From positions 1 to 64,000 of IMG/VR virus record IMGVR_UViG_3300035145_001165: DNA of 64,000 nucleotides, one strand, 5' to 3'. A program made the translations under genes and the position numbers. Positions 52,742 to 60,393 of the stretch are shown here, in pieces. The notes beneath the pieces were generated by a model. That model worked only from the letters and a program-made list of their open reading frames with translations. It made no database searches and was not told the origin of the DNA. The DNA comes from a virus. Every line of letters starts with the position of its first letter. Positions within the stretch are counted from its first letter, which is position 1.

Positions 52742-53388
52742 CAGAATTTCATCACCGTAATATATCTAGGTTCGTAAGCAGCAGTCACAGGAGGTCTAGC
52801 AGAGTGGGGAATCCGACCATCAAATGATACCACTCTTCCTGCTTTAGGAAGAACCGATTTGATAATGTTGTCATCAAAATCATAGAAGACAGTCTCGCCA
52901 CCCCAGTCGCGATGCCACTTGGAATTAGTGTAGAACATCACGGTACGATTCTTCTCGTCTAGATTATCGATGTGCGCCTTAGGGCGGTCCATAGAGCGCA
53001 GCATATTGGTATAGACGTTTCCGAGCATCTCATACGGAGGGAGAGGACAGACGCCTTCTAGCGCCTGGTAGAGTGCTCTGCAGAGGTCTTCGTCTTCCTT
53101 GCTGCACTCAGGTGCACCCTTGTGGATGCGTGTCCAATACTTATCAGCAGCGGGGATGGTGTTGCCATCAGTAAGTTGCTGCTGTTGAGCAATGAGAGAA
53201 CGCTTAAATTCCTCGACCTCTTCGGGAGACCGAGGAATACGGAGGAAGCTCTTCGCCTCCTCTAGTTTTCCTGCATCGTTAGAACGTTGCAGGACATAGA
53301 ACTGACGTGACAAGAACTGAAAGATATCAATACAAGCACGTTCGTCTATGACATTATCATATACTTTGATGTCGTTCAGGAAGTCCAT
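52741..53388 (-). CDS. 2OG-Fe(II) oxygenase with canonical ligand set
   Basis: 215 residues. Iron ligands His139-x-Asp141 (KAHIDN) and His195 (IPHSARPP), with Arg208 (EPRYITV) as 2-oxoglutarate anchor; strands GGETVFYDFDDN and GRVVSFDG lie between. Domain organisation is that of cyanophage prolyl-hydroxylase-like proteins. Starts within the end of thyX (13-base overlap). Substrate unknown. Confidence 0.83.
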   Translation of the reverse strand: MDFLNDIKVYDNVIDERACIDIFQFLSRQFYVLQRSNDAGKLEEAKSFLRIPRSPEEVEEFKRSLIAQQQQLTDGNTIPAADKYWTRIHKGAPECSKEDEDLCRALYQALEGVCPLPPYEMLGNVYTNMLRSMDRPKAHIDNLDEKNRTVMFYTNSKWHRDWGGETVFYDFDDNIIKSVLPKAGRVVSFDGRIPHSARPPVTAAYEPRYITVMKF

Positions 53389-54017
53389 TCTAATGCTTCA
53401 GATACTGTAGGAAATTGTTCAACAAAGATCTGCTTGCAGGAATTAGCAAGATCCATATGTTCTTTCTGAGTTCCGTTAGCGGATCTCAAAGTTATGTAGT
53501 GGATCCACGATCGCACTGATCCTGACATATAGATTTTTGTGGGCACGGCGAGGGGAAGCACAAAACGCGAACACTCCTTTGCGATTCCTTTGGCAAGCAT
53601 TTGTTGATACAGATCCATTGCTTCTGCAAAGTGCTTTTGAATTAAAATCTCAAAGTGCTGCTTGGTAAAAGGATCAACATCATCAATAGAATTCTGTCTG
53701 TTCTTAGTATCCTGAGAACGAAGATCAAACATAGGAATTCTTTCTGCCAACATAGAGCTGTCAGCATACCGCTGGGAAAACTCTTGATATGTGAACGAAC
53801 GGTGGCGCAGCACTTGAGCTGCGATACCCCTGGTAGTTTCCAGTTCCAGAGTCATAAATGCCTGCTCGAATACAGACCAGTGGTTGTGCTTAATGCAGTA
53901 ACCTAGAAGCTTAGCGTAGTTAGGATTCTCCTGGTTATTTGGATTCGACACACGTGCCACGTATGCCATTGTAGATTCAGCGTCGGGCGTAACAGAGATC
54001 AGTCGTGCAGTATTCAT
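53376..54017 (-). CDS. thyX: Flavin-dependent thymidylate synthase ThyX
   Basis: 213 residues. The ThyX signature RHR-x7-S is present as RHRSFTYQEFSQRY, and later residues LPLAVPTKIYMSGSVRSWIH carry the substrate-binding Arg. ThyX makes dTMP from dUMP using CH2-THF, FAD and NADPH, needed for phage DNA synthesis. Most of these phages carry it in a nucleotide-metabolism neighbourhood. Overlaps genes on both sides by 4-13 bases. Confidence 0.94.
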   Translation of the reverse strand: MNTARLISVTPDAESTMAYVARVSNPNNQENPNYAKLLGYCIKHNHWSVFEQAFMTLELETTRGIAAQVLRHRSFTYQEFSQRYADSSMLAERIPMFDLRSQDTKNRQNSIDDVDPFTKQHFEILIQKHFAEAMDLYQQMLAKGIAKECSRFVLPLAVPTKIYMSGSVRSWIHYITLRSANGTQKEHMDLANSCKQIFVEQFPTVSEALEWTS

Positions 54018-54664
54018 CGAGAGAGGCGAAGGCGATAGATTCCAGTGTCTAGTTCAGAGGGAACGAAGTTCATCGAGATAGAAACCCTACGGACATCTTC
54101 CTGTAGGATTTTTGTTTCGTGTGTAATGTTACTAGGCCAGAGGAACAGTATACTCTCTTCTGGCATCATAGTCAAGGACTCAGCGTTGTACTTAGAAGGA
54201 CCCTTCGGCATAGCAGAAAGGTATGGTGATGTCTTCTCTATTGATGGTGAGTGGAAACTCAGTCCTGTAGATCCTTGAGGAAAGTTCAGGTAGTATGTAC
54301 CCGAGACGAAGCAGTTAGCGTGACTATGTTTATACTGCCAACCACCCTTGGTAGTAACGTTGACCCAACAGTCAGTAATGAAATGTTCCTTAGTAACATC
54401 CCACTTGTATACGTTTTGGGTGTAATCAACGTAAGATTTCGATAGAAACTTCTTGAACTCATCTAGGATAGGTTCTTCTTCATCTAAGAAGTTTTCTCCT
54501 GTGGTGTTCCAGAAATGAAAGATGTCAGGTGATATGGGAGAACCATCAATCTGTCTACCCTTAATTAATCTACGAACAGTATCTTTTAATTCATCGTGTT
54601 TGTCATCATCCCACTTGTAGATACCTAGAGGGACGGGAAATAAATCTACAACCTCAACTCTCAT
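54014..54664 (-). CDS. 2OG-Fe(II) oxygenase-like protein, paralogue A
   Basis: 216 residues from ATG at 54664; an upstream in-frame start would overlap the preceding gene further. The core is FITDCWVNVTTKGGWQYKHSHANCFVSGTYYL, here as DCWVNVTTKGG and KHSHANCFVSGTYYL, with distal WPSNITHET and RRVSISMNF. Ligands are His113 and/or His115 (HSH), His182 and Arg193. The gene at 54654-55337 has the same motifs (HTHANAFVSGTYYL), so the pair is a tandem duplication. Substrate unknown. Confidence 0.8.
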   Translation of the reverse strand: MRVEVVDLFPVPLGIYKWDDDKHDELKDTVRRLIKGRQIDGSPISPDIFHFWNTTGENFLDEEEPILDEFKKFLSKSYVDYTQNVYKWDVTKEHFITDCWVNVTTKGGWQYKHSHANCFVSGTYYLNFPQGSTGLSFHSPSIEKTSPYLSAMPKGPSKYNAESLTMMPEESILFLWPSNITHETKILQEDVRRVSISMNFVPSELDTGIYRLRLSR

Positions 54665-55337
54665 CACGTACGACTCGATAATTATATGCACCTGCTGAAA
54701 GTTGTGCAGGCATAAAGTTCATAGAAATACTAGTCCTGGTGGCACCCTTTTGTGTAGGTGCTGTCAGGTGTGCGATATTACCTGGCCACAGCAACAGGTA
54801 ACTCTCTTGACAGTCACCATACCACTGAGTAGAACTGTAAGGTGTGGTCTTGACAGTATCAAAACCAATGTAGGGTCTTCCTGGTTGTGAAGTAGGATTC
54901 ATAAACAAGATAGGACCAGCACCGTCTTCCATATGAAGATAGTAAGTACCAGATACAAAAGCATTAGCGTGAGTGTGGATCACTTGCTGCCCACCTTCCT
55001 TGGTGATGTTAACCCAGCAGTCAGTGATCGACGCTTCTTTCACAACATTCCATCCACAAAGATCAATAACATAATCTTCATAGCACTTTTCTATCCAACG
55101 TCCAAATTCTACAAGGACTTTATCTTCTTTGTTATCATTAAGAAGATGTTCGTTAGAGTGCTGATAGAAGTGGAACATATTTTGTGACCACTCACTCGGA
55201 CCCTCACGAACTTTGGCAATGGCGCGACGAACAGAATTCTTTAGTGCGTCGTGGAGTTCGGAATCGAGTTTGTAATAACCAATAGCAGTAGAAAATATCT
55301 GCTCTACTTTTTCACGTTCAACTCCTTCACGAATCAT
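54654..55337 (-). CDS. 2OG-Fe(II) oxygenase-like protein, paralogue B
   Basis: 227 residues from ATG at 55337; a TTG two codons earlier is less likely. Motifs: ITDCWVNITKEGG, HTHANAFVSGTYYL with the candidate iron ligands His121 and/or His123, LLWPGNIAHLTAP with the distal His, and TRTSISMNF with the Arg. Overlaps the upstream gene by 11 bases. Paralogue of 54014-54664; the two differ in the middle loops, which often set substrate choice. Confidence 0.8.
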   Translation of the reverse strand: MIREGVEREKVEQIFSTAIGYYKLDSELHDALKNSVRRAIAKVREGPSEWSQNMFHFYQHSNEHLLNDNKEDKVLVEFGRWIEKCYEDYVIDLCGWNVVKEASITDCWVNITKEGGQQVIHTHANAFVSGTYYLHMEDGAGPILFMNPTSQPGRPYIGFDTVKTTPYSSTQWYGDCQESYLLLWPGNIAHLTAPTQKGATRTSISMNFMPAQLSAGAYNYRVVRDES

Positions 55338-55512
55338 AACCAAAACCTTTTTCTACTTTGCGGCGTCGTTGTTTTTCTTTTAGTTGTTGTTTAGCAACCT
55401 TAAGTTGCATTTTCATATACTGAAGTTCTTCATCAGTATAAAGTTCAGGGCGAGTGTCGGCAACTTTAAGTGCTGCTTTCGCCAGTCTGATCTGGTCTTT
55501 GAGTCGGGTCAT
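55327..55512 (-). CDS. Hypothetical small basic protein
   Basis: 61 residues from ATG at 55512 (MTRLKDQIRLAKAALKVADT). An extended frame reaches 55626 but lies entirely inside the upstream gene. It is a long lysine-rich helix (KMQLKVAKQQLKEKQRRRKVEKG), so it is possibly a coiled coil. It overlaps both neighbours. Function unknown. Confidence 0.6.
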   Translation of the reverse strand: MTRLKDQIRLAKAALKVADTRPELYTDEELQYMKMQLKVAKQQLKEKQRRRKVEKGFGYDS

Positions 55513-55708
55513 AGTAGGCTTTGTAATATGCAACGATTCCGCTGGAGATCTTATGACCCTGTGAGATCCAGTCGTGACAACACTCGTAGATTGCCTGTCC
55601 ATTATTAGGAATGGTATCACCACCAAACTTCTTCAACAAAATTGCTAGGCACTCTTGCCGCAACTTCATCTTGTGATCGGAGTAACGCCAGTCAGTCAGG
55701 GATTCCAT
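55466..55708 (-). CDS. Conserved cyanophage hypothetical protein
   Basis: 80 residues from ATG at 55708 (MESLTDWRYSDHKMKLRQEC); in-frame ATGs at 55714 and 55726 are possible. The protein contains GDTIPNNGQAIYECCHDWIS and KISSGIVAYYKAYYDP. I recall this pattern in several cyanomyoviruses. It overlaps the start of the next gene by 47 bases and the end of the upstream gene by 17. Function unknown. Confidence 0.64.
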   Translation of the reverse strand: MESLTDWRYSDHKMKLRQECLAILLKKFGGDTIPNNGQAIYECCHDWISQGHKISSGIVAYYKAYYDPTQRPDQTGESST

Positions 55709-55913
55709 CGTCATCGTTGATTTCATTATAAGTGAGGGAATTTTTAAACAAATCCTCGTACTTTACGTTGAGGTAACTGGGACTTCCTTTAGTCTCTCCA
55801 CCCATAGGAGGAGTATATGCGTCTGGATCAGAGTAAATTTCAGACTCCAGGGCATTCACTAAGGACTTGAGATTCTTCAGGATTAGCTTGAGGCGTTCCC
55901 GATCGGGTTCCAT
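55692..55913 (-). CDS. Hypothetical small acidic protein
   Basis: 73 residues from ATG at 55913 (MEPDRERLKLILKNLKSLVN). The frame extends further upstream, but that stretch includes the terminator at 55944-55970, so the internal ATG is the sensible start. A helical N-terminal half is followed by an acidic tail (YEDLFKNSLTYNEINDDDG). It opens the operon that includes ThyX and the 2OG oxygenases, with a sigma70-type promoter 22 bases upstream. Confidence 0.66.
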   Translation of the reverse strand: MEPDRERLKLILKNLKSLVNALESEIYSDPDAYTPPMGGETKGSPSYLNVKYEDLFKNSLTYNEINDDDGIPD

Positions 55914-55934
55914 AAGACCTGTTCGTTTAAGTAT

Positions 55935-55963
55935 ATAGTAGCACAAAAAAAGAGGGGTGACAA
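55935..55963 (-). promoter_or_regulatory. Sigma70-type promoter TTGTCA-N17-TACTAT with -35 in terminator loop
   Basis: Minus strand: -35 TTGTCA (55958-55963) is the loop of the upstream terminator hairpin, then a 17-base spacer that contains the T run, then -10 TACTAT (55935-55940). It drives the gene at 55913 with a leader of about 15 bases. Confidence 0.55.
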
Positions 55964-55970
55964 CCCCTCT
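55944..55970 (-). terminator. Rho-independent terminator
   Basis: Minus-strand AGAGGGG-TTGTCA-CCCCTCT followed by seven T. It ends the transcript that contains the small genes at 55970-56751. The hairpin starts at the last base of the stop codon of the 52-residue gene. Confidence 0.85.
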
Positions 55971-56128
55971 CAAGAACTGATCTTCCAGTTTTTATTGCCA
56001 CGTGACTTGAGATCAACCCACTTGGCATAGTGTACACCACGGTACGTTAAGAACGCGAATGTTCTATCTGGATCGTGTTTAGCAGGATCATAGTCTGGAA
56101 GGTCATATTGAAATCTGACCTTCAGCAT
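55970..56128 (-). CDS. Small protein with YRGVxY motif
   Basis: 52 residues from ATG at 56128, ending directly at the terminator. The core FLTYRGVHYAKWVDLKSRG has the TYRGV-x-Y pattern of small cyanobacterial proteins (DUF4278-like). The next gene (56138-56305) carries the same motif (TTYRGVKF), so the two form a tandem pair. I infer it is real from its clean frame between neighbours and the motif. Function unknown. Confidence 0.68.
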   Translation of the reverse strand: MLKVRFQYDLPDYDPAKHDPDRTFAFLTYRGVHYAKWVDLKSRGNKNWKISS

Positions 56129-56137
56129 TACCTATCC

Positions 56138-56305
56138 TCACTTGGTATAGGTATGACCTCTATAGCAGAAAGTACCGTGTACCTCGTCAGCATCACCTTG
56201 CTTGCACTCAAACTTGACACCGCGATAGGTAGTCATAGCAATCTGTGCATCGTGGAGAGCTGCTGCTTTCTTGATCTGCTTTTTGATTAGAGTAAGTGTG
56301 TTCAT
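56138..56305 (-). CDS. Small DUF4278-like protein
   Basis: 55 residues from ATG at 56305. It reads MNTLTLIKKQIKKAAALHD, then TTYRGVKFECK and EVHGTFCYRGHTYTK, the typical TYRGV...YRGxxY double motif of DUF4278 proteins in cyanobacteria and their phages. The basic N-terminal helix is also common. Nine bases separate it from the next start. Function unknown; many phages of this group carry several copies. Confidence 0.72.
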   Translation of the reverse strand: MNTLTLIKKQIKKAAALHDAQIAMTTYRGVKFECKQGDADEVHGTFCYRGHTYTK

Positions 56306-56342
56306 TGTACTGAAATAATAGGGTTGGTTAAAACCCGTTCCT

Positions 56343-56513
56343 TCAGTCGTTTGCGTCCCAATAGTGACTACACTCAGGCACGGATTCCTTTACGGTCTCC
56401 ACTAACTCCACAACAATGTGAGGAGGAACCTCTGCTCTGTTCTTTTGGATCCTGAGCACTAATGCATCAGCATCAGAACAGATCATATTTGCATAGAGTA
56501 AAAACTCAACCAT
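56343..56513 (-). CDS. Hypothetical small protein
   Basis: 56 residues from ATG at 56513 (MVEFLLYANMICSDADALVL). A TTG at 56603 would add 30 residues but overlap the upstream gene by 53 bases; I prefer the ATG. The protein is mainly helical (QKNRAEVPPHIVVELVETVK) and ends SVPECSHYWDAND. The N-terminal segment is moderately hydrophobic. No function recognised. Confidence 0.6.
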   Translation of the reverse strand: MVEFLLYANMICSDADALVLRIQKNRAEVPPHIVVELVETVKESVPECSHYWDAND

Positions 56514-56550
56514 TGGGATGAACGCTCCGTTCCGCGACTTACTTGCGTCC

Positions 56551-56751
56551 TCAGGTAAAGGTACCGCTACATTGACCTTCCACTTTTGTCTTGAGATATC
56601 CAATCAGATTCCACTTAGATCGTTGATCTAGGTTGGGATCCATTTGAATCTCCACTCGACGTTGGAGGAACCTTTCACAGGACATATGCCAACCATAAGG
56701 ATTGGCGTCATCGTGATGGGCAAGGGTCAATGCCAACAGCAGACTTACCAT
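56551..56751 (-). CDS. Conserved small protein, possibly secreted
   Basis: 66 residues. The N-terminus MVSLLLALTLAHHDDANPYG could be a short signal peptide or membrane anchor. The rest contains WHMSCERFLQRRVEIQMDPN and YLKTKVEGQCSG with two cysteines. I recall close relatives in cyanophages and picocyanobacteria (AHHDDANPYGWHMSCE pattern), without known function. About 75 bases of intergenic sequence separate it from the next gene upstream. Confidence 0.68.
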   Translation of the reverse strand: MVSLLLALTLAHHDDANPYGWHMSCERFLQRRVEIQMDPNLDQRSKWNLIGYLKTKVEGQCSGTFT

Positions 56752-56825
56752 TGGATGAACGTACAGACATTATACGATGTCTTGTACTATGTAGTCAAGG
56801 TGTTTGGTATACTACTATACCAAAT

Positions 56826-57263
56826 TTATTTTCTGTTTCCCCACTGAACCTTGGGAAACGCTGCCTTGACTACGTTCTCGGTGATCCTGTACTTTTTCTT
56901 AAGACTTTTATCTTTGGCGAGAAGGAGAACCTCTGCTTCAGACTCGTGTAACCCCTCCAGGAGACCCACGAACATCGTCTCTCGCTTCAGAGATGTAAGA
57001 CTATCAGCGCCACCCTTCACGAAGTAGTGGAGCAGTCTGTGCTCTGTGCTGAGGCGTGCGTGCTCTGTTCCAGCAGGTGCCTCGTTTGGTTTATAAGGAA
57101 CAGAACCCTCAGGGAGATTAGATTCAATACTTTCATCAAAATTGATGATCAGAATCTTCCTGAGAGCATCACTGTTATGTTGCTGCAGAAGTTTAATCTT
57201 CTGCTCTTTTGTCTTAGCGTTGCTAACTTTTTGAAGGACTTCGGAAACTAATAATTCAGCCAT
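56826..57263 (-). CDS. Conserved cyanophage protein (DUF6433-like)
   Basis: 145 residues, helical: MAELLVSEVLQKVSNAKTKE, then LRKILIINFDESIESNLPEG and APAGTEHARLSTEHRLLHYF. The pattern LPEGxVPYxPNEAPxGTEH is a hallmark of a T4-like phage family of unknown function. The C-terminal half (RETMFVGLLEGLHESEAEVL) is also conserved. A late motif lies 18 bases upstream. Confidence 0.75.
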   Translation of the reverse strand: MAELLVSEVLQKVSNAKTKEQKIKLLQQHNSDALRKILIINFDESIESNLPEGSVPYKPNEAPAGTEHARLSTEHRLLHYFVKGGADSLTSLKRETMFVGLLEGLHESEAEVLLLAKDKSLKKKYRITENVVKAAFPKVQWGNRK

Positions 57264-57280
57264 AGTAAAAGATTTTCTAG

Positions 57281-57288
57281 TATTTATG
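57281..57288 (-). promoter_or_regulatory. Late-type promoter motif CATAAATA
   Basis: Minus-strand CATAAATA lies 18 bases before the ATG at 57263, overlapping the stop region of the small membrane-protein gene. Confidence 0.48.
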
Positions 57289-57511
57289 CCTCGTCTTCTT
57301 CCTCGTAATCCTCGAAGGTGAGAGAAAGAAGTTCGCCAGTATATGCTCTACCTTTAGAGTCATACATCTCGGGATGATCAAACGGTTCCTCCGCTTCACC
57401 CCCATTAAGTGAGAAAACTACATCGTTTCCTACCCAACCAATGATGCCTCCTAGAACAAAAAAGATCACACAAGAGACAGCAGAGAAAAATAGTGTAATG
57501 GATACTGGCAT
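57284..57511 (-). CDS. Small membrane protein with acidic tail
   Basis: 75 residues from ATG at 57511 (MPVSITLFFSAVSCVIFFVL). One strong transmembrane helix (residues 4-28, FFVLGGIIGWVG at its end) is followed by an acidic cytosolic or lumenal tail (GEAEEPFDHPEMYD and FEDYEEEDEA). The frame extends to 57544, but the upstream gene ends at 57516, so the ATG is the better start. Function unknown. Confidence 0.68.
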   Translation of the reverse strand: MPVSITLFFSAVSCVIFFVLGGIIGWVGNDVVFSLNGGEAEEPFDHPEMYDSKGRAYTGELLSLTFEDYEEEDEA

Positions 57512-57515
57512 CGAA

Positions 57516-57683
57516 TTACTCCTTGTTAATATCCTCCCACTCAATACTAAACTGGAGATAGTACTTTTTATGGAAGAGTTTGATGTTGGGGTTAAAAGCG
57601 AACCCCTTACGCTCTACCCTGGGTTCGGGTTTCTTAGACCTCCTAAGCATCAACTCTATGCCCTTATTTATCTTGGAACTCAT
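57516..57683 (-). CDS. Small basic protein
   Basis: 55 residues from ATG at 57683, overlapping the glutaredoxin stop as ATGA. A second start at 57650 (MLRRSKKPEPRVERKGFAF) is possible. The N-terminus is highly basic and the C-terminus is beta-rich (KLFHKKYYLQFSIEWEDI). The coupling to glutaredoxin and the clean frame support it as real. Function unknown. Confidence 0.62.
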   Translation of the reverse strand: MSSKINKGIELMLRRSKKPEPRVERKGFAFNPNIKLFHKKYYLQFSIEWEDINKE

Positions 57684-57925
57684 ACAAATCCTTGCGCTTG
57701 GAAATACTTTGCAGTCTCGACAAGACCACCAAGTTGTTGTCCTTTAAAGACAACTTGAGGGAAGGTAATAGATTCTTTATCAAAGACTTCTAGGATCTGT
57801 TGCTTAGTAGCATCCTTACCAAGTTTGATCTCAACGTATTCAAACCCAGCACGTTCCATAAGTTCTTTAACCATCTTGCAATACTTACAAGCGGACATAG
57901 TATAGATGACAATAGTGTCTTCCAT
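57680..57925 (-). CDS. grx: Glutaredoxin
   Basis: 81 residues from ATG at 57925; the frame runs further up but that part overlaps the psbD terminator. The CxxC active site is Cys13-Lys-Tyr-Cys16 (SACKYCKMVKELM), with FPQVVFKG (cis-Pro) and LGGLVET (glutathione-binding GG). Glutaredoxins reduce ribonucleotide reductase, so this supports phage dNTP synthesis. A TGnTATACT element lies upstream with its start site inside the psbD terminator. Confidence 0.9.
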   Translation of the reverse strand: MEDTIVIYTMSACKYCKMVKELMERAGFEYVEIKLGKDATKQQILEVFDKESITFPQVVFKGQQLGGLVETAKYFQAQGFV

Positions 57926-57926
57926 T

Positions 57927-57949
57927 AAAAAGGAGGGCATTTGCCCTCC
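57927..57949 (-). terminator. Rho-independent terminator of psbD
   Basis: Minus-strand GGAGGGC-AAAT-GCCCTCC followed by TTTTT, 60 bases after the psbD stop. Confidence 0.85.
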
Positions 57950-57950
57950 A

Positions 57951-57959
57951 AGTATAGCA
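57951..57959 (-). promoter_or_regulatory. Extended -10 promoter candidate TGCTATACT
   Basis: Minus-strand TGCTATACT. The predicted start site (about 57944) is in the far half of the terminator hairpin, so the glutaredoxin mRNA would not contain the hairpin. Confidence 0.45.
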
Positions 57960-58008
57960 CAGGTTTACTGGATTTTGCCAGCACCTATTAGCGGCGACGA
58001 CACTTTAT

Positions 58009-59064
58009 TTAGAGAGCGTTGCCTCTAGGAAGAACTTCCTCGGGGAACACAAAGTTCTCGTGAGGTTGATCGACTTGCGCCATCCAGTTACGAAGACCTT
58101 CGTTCAAGAGAATGTTCTTGGTGTAGAAGGTTTCAAACTCTGGATCTTCTGCTGCTCTGATCTCTTGGGAAACAAAGTCATAAGCGCGAAGGTTGAGAGC
58201 AAGACCAATAATACCGATGGAAGCTGTCCAAAGACCCATAACAGGAACAAACAACATAAAGAAGTGCAACCACCTCTTATTACTAAACGCAATACCAAAG
58301 ATCTGAGACCAGAAGCGGTTTGCTGTAACCATCGAATAGGTTTCTTCTTCCTGAGTGCTATCAAATGCCTTGAAAGTGTTTGCATCGTCACCATCTTGAT
58401 ACAAAGTATTCTCTACTGTAACACCGTGGATCGCAGAGAGCAATGCTCCTCCTAAGATTCCTGCTACCCCCATCATATGAAACGGGTTGAGTGTCCAGTT
58501 GTGGAAGCCCTGTAGGAAGAGAAGGAAGCGGAAAATCGCCGCGACACCGAAACTCGGCGCAAAGAACCAACTGGACTGTCCGAGAGGATAGATGAGAAAA
58601 ACAGAAGTAAAGACAGCAATCGGACCAGAAAAAGCAATCGCATTGTACGGACGGATACCTACTAGACGTGCAATCTCAAACTGCCTGAGCATAAACCCGA
58701 TCAGGGCGAAAGCTCCGTGGAGCGCCACAAAAGCCCAGAGTCCCCCAAGTTGGCACCAGCGGATGAAATCTCCCTGAGACTCAGGACCCCAAAGTAAAAG
58801 AAGAGAATGACCCATAGCATCAGCAGGCGTTGACACAGCCGCTGTAAGGAAGTTAGCACCCTCCAGGTAACTACTTGCAAGTCCGTGGGTGTACCAACTC
58901 GTGACAAACGTTGTGCCAGTAAGCCAGCCACCAATTGCAAGATAAGCAGTGGGAAAAAGAAGTAGTCCAGACCAACCCACAAAGACAAAGCGATCTCGTT
59001 TAAGCCAGTCATCAAGGATGTCAAACCATTCCCTCCTCGGTTGTTGTAGTGTTGACGCTACCAT
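58009..59064 (-). CDS. psbD: Photosystem II D2 protein
   Basis: 351 residues, full length. Helical segments and motifs match D2: [20 protein letters not shown] in pieces ([13 protein letters not shown]), [35 protein letters not shown], and SPFHMMG-like [17 protein letters not shown] with the chlorophyll-binding His. The ending [16 protein letters not shown] matches host D2. Phage D2 pairs with D1 in the PSII reaction centre so that photosynthesis goes on during infection. The start overlaps the small ORF at 59021-59161. AAGG upstream acts as Shine-Dalgarno. Confidence 0.97.
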   Translation of the reverse strand: MVASTLQQPRREWFDILDDWLKRDRFVFVGWSGLLLFPTAYLAIGGWLTGTTFVTSWYTHGLASSYLEGANFLTAAVSTPADAMGHSLLLLWGPESQGDFIRWCQLGGLWAFVALHGAFALIGFMLRQFEIARLVGIRPYNAIAFSGPIAVFTSVFLIYPLGQSSWFFAPSFGVAAIFRFLLFLQGFHNWTLNPFHMMGVAGILGGALLSAIHGVTVENTLYQDGDDANTFKAFDSTQEEETYSMVTANRFWSQIFGIAFSNKRWLHFFMLFVPVMGLWTASIGIIGLALNLRAYDFVSQEIRAAEDPEFETFYTKNILLNEGLRNWMAQVDQPHENFVFPEEVLPRGNAL

Positions 59065-59161
59065 TGTTGTTTACCTTTTTGAATTCCTTTAAGTAGTAAA
59101 GTTGTGGCCAAGTATCACGTATGATCTCAGCGAGTTTGTAAGGCGTGTCCTTATCGATCAT
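59021..59161 (-). CDS. Small ORF between psbA and psbD, overlapping psbD start
   Basis: 46 codons from ATG at 59161 to TGA at 59021; the last 44 bases lie inside psbD in another frame. The protein starts [20 protein letters not shown] and is followed by [10 protein letters not shown], a plausible helical start. The C-terminal third is probably constrained by psbD. It may be a leader peptide coupling translation of psbD, or a real small gene. The part before the overlap has credible coding character. Confidence 0.5.
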   Translation of the reverse strand: MIDKDTPYKLAEIIRDTWPQLYYLKEFKKVNNNGSVNTTTTEEGMV

Positions 59162-59207
59162 AATAGTAACACACAAAGTAGGGGTAGTGCGACCGTAGAA
59201 ATGCCTA

Positions 59208-59239
59208 GAAAAAACCCCGCCAGATATTCTCTGACGGGG
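59208..59239 (-). terminator. Rho-independent terminator of psbA
   Basis: Minus-strand CCCCG-TCAGAGAATATCTGG-CGGGG-type hairpin followed by TTTTTT, with CAG/CTG extending the stem. It lies 21 bases after the psbA stop, so psbA has its own transcript end. Confidence 0.82.
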
Positions 59240-59260
59240 CGTAGACTACCATCGTCCATA

Positions 59261-60343
59261 TCAGCCGATAGCAGGTGCTTTAAGAGCAACAGGGGTGTTC
59301 TCGACAGCGGCGAGATCCAGGGGGAAGTTGTGAGCATTACGCTCGTGCATAACTTCCATACCGAGACCAGCGCGGTTCAGAACATCTGCCCAGGTGTTGA
59401 TCACCTTTCCTTGCGATTCAACAATGGACTGGTTGAAGTTGAAACCGTTCAGGTTGAACGCCATCGTGCTCACACCAAGGGCGGTGAACCAGATGCCAAC
59501 CACAGGCCACGCTGCCAGGAAGAAGTGCAGCGAACGGGAGTTGTTGAATGAAGCGTATTGGAAGATCAGGCGACCGAAGTAACCGTGAGCGGCGACAATG
59601 TTGTAGGTCTCTTCTTCTTGACCGAACTTGTAACCGTAGTTTTGTGACTCAGTTTCAGTCGTTTCGCGAACCAGCGAGGAAGTAACGAGACTTCCGTGCA
59701 TAGCAGAGAAAAGAGATCCACCGAATACCCCAGCAACACCGAGCATATGGAACGGATGCATAAGGATGTTGTGCTCTGCTTGGAAAACAAGCATATAGTT
59801 AAACGTGCCGCTGATACCCAGAGGCATACCATCAGAAAAACTACCTTGACCAAAGGGGTAGACGAGGAAGACGGCGCTTGCGGCAGCGACGGGAGCGGAG
59901 TAAGCAACACAGATCCAAGGGCGCATACCCAGGCGATAGGACAGTTCCCATTCGCGTCCCATATAGCAGAAGACGCCGATCAGGAAGTGGAAGACGACAA
60001 GCTGGTAAGGACCACCGTTGTAAAGCCATTCATCCAGACTTGCTGCTTCCCAAATGGGGTAGAAGTGAAGACCAATTGCGTTGGAGCTAGGCACCACTGC
60101 GCCAGAGATGATGTTGTTACCATACATCAGAGAACCTGCAACAGGTTCGCGGATACCGTCGATGTCAACAGGAGGTGCTGCCACGAAGGCGGTGATAAAG
60201 CAGATGGTTGCTGCCAACAGAGTTGGGATCATCAGCACACCAAACCAACCCACATACAGTCGGTTGTTAGTTGAGGTCACCCAGGAACAAAAGTTTTCCC
60301 AGGTAGATGCGCCTTGCTGGCGCGAGAGAGTTGAAGCGGACAT
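59261..60343 (-). CDS. psbA: Photosystem II D1 protein
   Basis: 360 residues, uninterrupted (no intron). Motifs: [53 protein letters not shown] (split here at HMLG), and a C-terminus [20 protein letters not shown] that includes the processing site after DLAA. The residue equivalent to position 130 is Glu (GREWEL), as in high-light type D1:2, which suits a phage that needs stress-resistant PSII. psbA turns over fastest under light, so phage copies keep electron flow going during infection. It has both a sigma70-like and late-type promoter motifs. Confidence 0.98.
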   Translation of the reverse strand: MSASTLSRQQGASTWENFCSWVTSTNNRLYVGWFGVLMIPTLLAATICFITAFVAAPPVDIDGIREPVAGSLMYGNNIISGAVVPSSNAIGLHFYPIWEAASLDEWLYNGGPYQLVVFHFLIGVFCYMGREWELSYRLGMRPWICVAYSAPVAAASAVFLVYPFGQGSFSDGMPLGISGTFNYMLVFQAEHNILMHPFHMLGVAGVFGGSLFSAMHGSLVTSSLVRETTETESQNYGYKFGQEEETYNIVAAHGYFGRLIFQYASFNNSRSLHFFLAAWPVVGIWFTALGVSTMAFNLNGFNFNQSIVESQGKVINTWADVLNRAGLGMEVMHERNAHNFPLDLAAVENTPVALKAPAIG

Positions 60344-60393
60344 TAAATTAACAGAAAAGTAAGACCATCAGGGAAATGGTGGAGTTACTATTT

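Noticed and set aside
58000-58015. TCTAAATAA at the end of psbD as promoter for glutaredoxin
   Set aside because: A strong terminator lies between it and the glutaredoxin gene, and the motif is in the psbD coding end.
58109-58394. ORFs on either strand within psbD
   Set aside because: psbD is intact and full length; these frames are shadows.
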